Source: an uncultured Candidatus Melainabacteria bacterium (GTDB lineage: Bacteria; Cyanobacteriota; Vampirovibrionia; Gastranaerophilales; Gastranaerophilaceae). From it: DNA of 5,524 bases. Position 1 is the stretch's first letter. Every line of letters begins with the position of its first letter. The stretch spans positions 1-5,524 of the forward strand of contig CAKVIN010000037.1 in NCBI GenBank assembly GCA_934754425.1, in the 5' to 3' direction. Below, piece by piece: positions 4,794 through 5,524 of this stretch. Under the pieces are notes generated by a model. The model did no database searches. It was given only the letters and a program-made list of their open reading frames with translations, and had not been told where the DNA came from. A program made the translations under genes and the position numbers.

Positions 4794-5048
4794 CTACACA
4801 GCGTAAACACTAACTTGTTTTCTGTCACGTCTATGAGCTTCAAATTTAACTTGTCCATCAATAAGTGCGAACAAAGTATCATCAGAACCGATACCTACAT
4901 TGTTACCAGGGTGGAATTTAGTTCCTCTTTGGCGAACAATAATATTACCGGCTTTAACATTTTCTCCACCGAACTTTTTAACGCCTAAACGCTTCGCTTC
5001 GGAATCACGACCGTTACGGGTGGAACCCATACCTTTCTTATGTGCCAT
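4794..5048 (-). CDS. rpmA: 50S ribosomal protein L27 (bL27)
   Basis: bL27 belongs to the large subunit; its N-terminal tail reaches the peptidyl-transferase centre. The 84-aa product is full length: MAHKKGMGSTRNGRDS (1-16), KRLGVKKFGGE (19-29), the hallmark GNIIVRQRGTKFHPGNNVG (34-52), then GSDDTLFALIDG and a basic C-terminus. It starts directly at MAHKKG, without the N-terminal leader that the Prp protease removes in Firmicutes. AGGAG lies 7 nt before the ATG. It is co-directional with rplU 107 bp upstream and is followed by a strong terminator. Confidence 0.98.
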   Translation of the reverse strand: MAHKKGMGSTRNGRDSEAKRLGVKKFGGENVKAGNIIVRQRGTKFHPGNNVGIGSDDTLFALIDGQVKFEAHRRDRKQVSVYAV

Positions 5049-5079
5049 TTTTATTCTCCTTTTATTATTTTATTTAATC

Positions 5080-5116
5080 GGTTACCTTTTACTATATTTC
5101 AAATTTTCGGTCAACC
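5080..5116 (-). other. Possible weak hairpin in the rplU-rpmA gap
   Basis: In minus-strand RNA, GGUUGACC (5116-5109) can pair with GGUAACC (5086-5080): 7 bp with one bulged G and a 22-nt A-rich loop. The 3' arm ends about 20 nt before the rpmA AGGAG. No U-tract follows, so it is not a terminator. It may be chance. The rest of the 107-bp gap shows no gene and no convincing promoter. Confidence 0.25.
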
Positions 5117-5155
5117 TTATTGGCGCAATTCAAACTGAATATACACCGTTTCAAA

Positions 5156-5506
5156 CTATTCTTCTGAAGCAGCTTCTGCTTTAGCTTTAGAAGCAGTAGT
5201 TCTGATTTTGTTAATCATTACTCTTGCAAAGCCTTGTCTGTGACCTTGTTTTTTTCTATAACCTTTTTTAGGTCTTTGTTTGTAAACGATAATTTTCTTA
5301 GCACGGTCTGTTTTAAGAACAACACCTTCAACCTTAGCATTAGCAACGTATGGTTGACCAACTTTTGATTTTTTGCCGTTTACAATCATAACAACTTTAT
5401 CAAAAACAACCTTAGCGTCTTTTTCTTCGCCTAACAATTCAACGTCAACATAACGTCCTTCTTCAACTTGGTATTGTTTACCACCTGTTTCGACTATTGC
5501 GTACAT
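5156..5506 (-). CDS. rplU: 50S ribosomal protein L21 (bL21)
   Basis: bL21 is a large-subunit protein that binds 23S rRNA together with L20. The 116-aa product begins MYAIVETGGKQYQVEEG (1-17), the family signature, and contains VGQPYV and the basic C-terminal block YKQRPKKGYRKKQGHRQ. That is about a dozen residues longer than the usual 102-105; the extra part is an Ala/Lys/Glu tail ending ASKAKAEAASEE. AAAGG lies 7 nt before the ATG, near the window edge. As in most bacteria, rplU precedes rpmA, and they are probably co-transcribed. The promoter and any L21 leader lie outside the window. Confidence 0.98.
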   Translation of the reverse strand: MYAIVETGGKQYQVEEGRYVDVELLGEEKDAKVVFDKVVMIVNGKKSKVGQPYVANAKVEGVVLKTDRAKKIIVYKQRPKKGYRKKQGHRQGFARVMINKIRTTASKAKAEAASEE

Positions 5507-5524
5507 TGTATTTCCTTTCTTTTT

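Noticed and set aside
4664..4882. Minus-strand 72-codon frame overlapping rpmA
   Set aside because: It is out of frame inside L27 and runs through the terminator and hairpin.
4900..5184. Plus-strand frame opposite rpmA and the gap
   Set aside because: Antisense to L27, with no independent support.

Overview
The window is AT-rich bacterial DNA, and every protein gene that can be supported lies on the minus strand. Reading right to left, the order is rplU (ribosomal protein L21), rpmA (L27), a tandem pair of small unrecognised proteins, a SAM-dependent methyltransferase, kdsB and lpxK. The last two supply activated Kdo and the lipid A 4'-phosphate, so the cell builds lipopolysaccharide and has an outer membrane. 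L27 begins directly with MAHKKG and carries STRNGRDS, the unprocessed form usual in Gram-negative bacteria and cyanobacteria. Low GC, LPS genes and small proteins with an N-terminal FGxK signature fit best with a gut relative of the cyanobacteria (Gastranaerophilales, 'Melainabacteria'). This is a judgement from memory and not a database result.

Positions 1-726 hold no credible gene. The stretch opens with a perfect 15-unit CTTTT microsatellite and continues as a mosaic of short repeats: four copies of a GCCGAY...TCTACGTGCG unit, two copies of a TTCACATTCGAGGCGGAGC unit, and one roughly 180-bp element bounded by TCATTGCGAG/CTCGCAATGA inverted ends.

Positions 727-2483 are the kdsB-lpxK operon, coupled by a 4-nt GTGA overlap. 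Positions 2484-3009 lack protein genes but are well organised. A plus-strand transcription unit of about 85 nt has a TTGAAT-N17-TATAAT promoter, a hairpin with a possible pseudoknot and a strong intrinsic terminator. Facing it is a minus-strand, structured RNA candidate of about 187 nt with an extended -10 promoter and complementary ends.

Positions 3010-3876 encode the methyltransferase, with its own promoter starting directly after the stop of the preceding gene. Positions 3951-4677 encode the two small proteins, spaced for translational coupling. An 18-bp hairpin sits just before the first ribosome binding site and directly after the rpmA terminator. Positions 4794-5506 are the rplU-rpmA ribosomal pair, with no ysxB/prp gene between them.

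The most novel material is the convergent non-coding RNA pair, the FGxK small-protein operon with its leader hairpin, and the mosaic repeat region.
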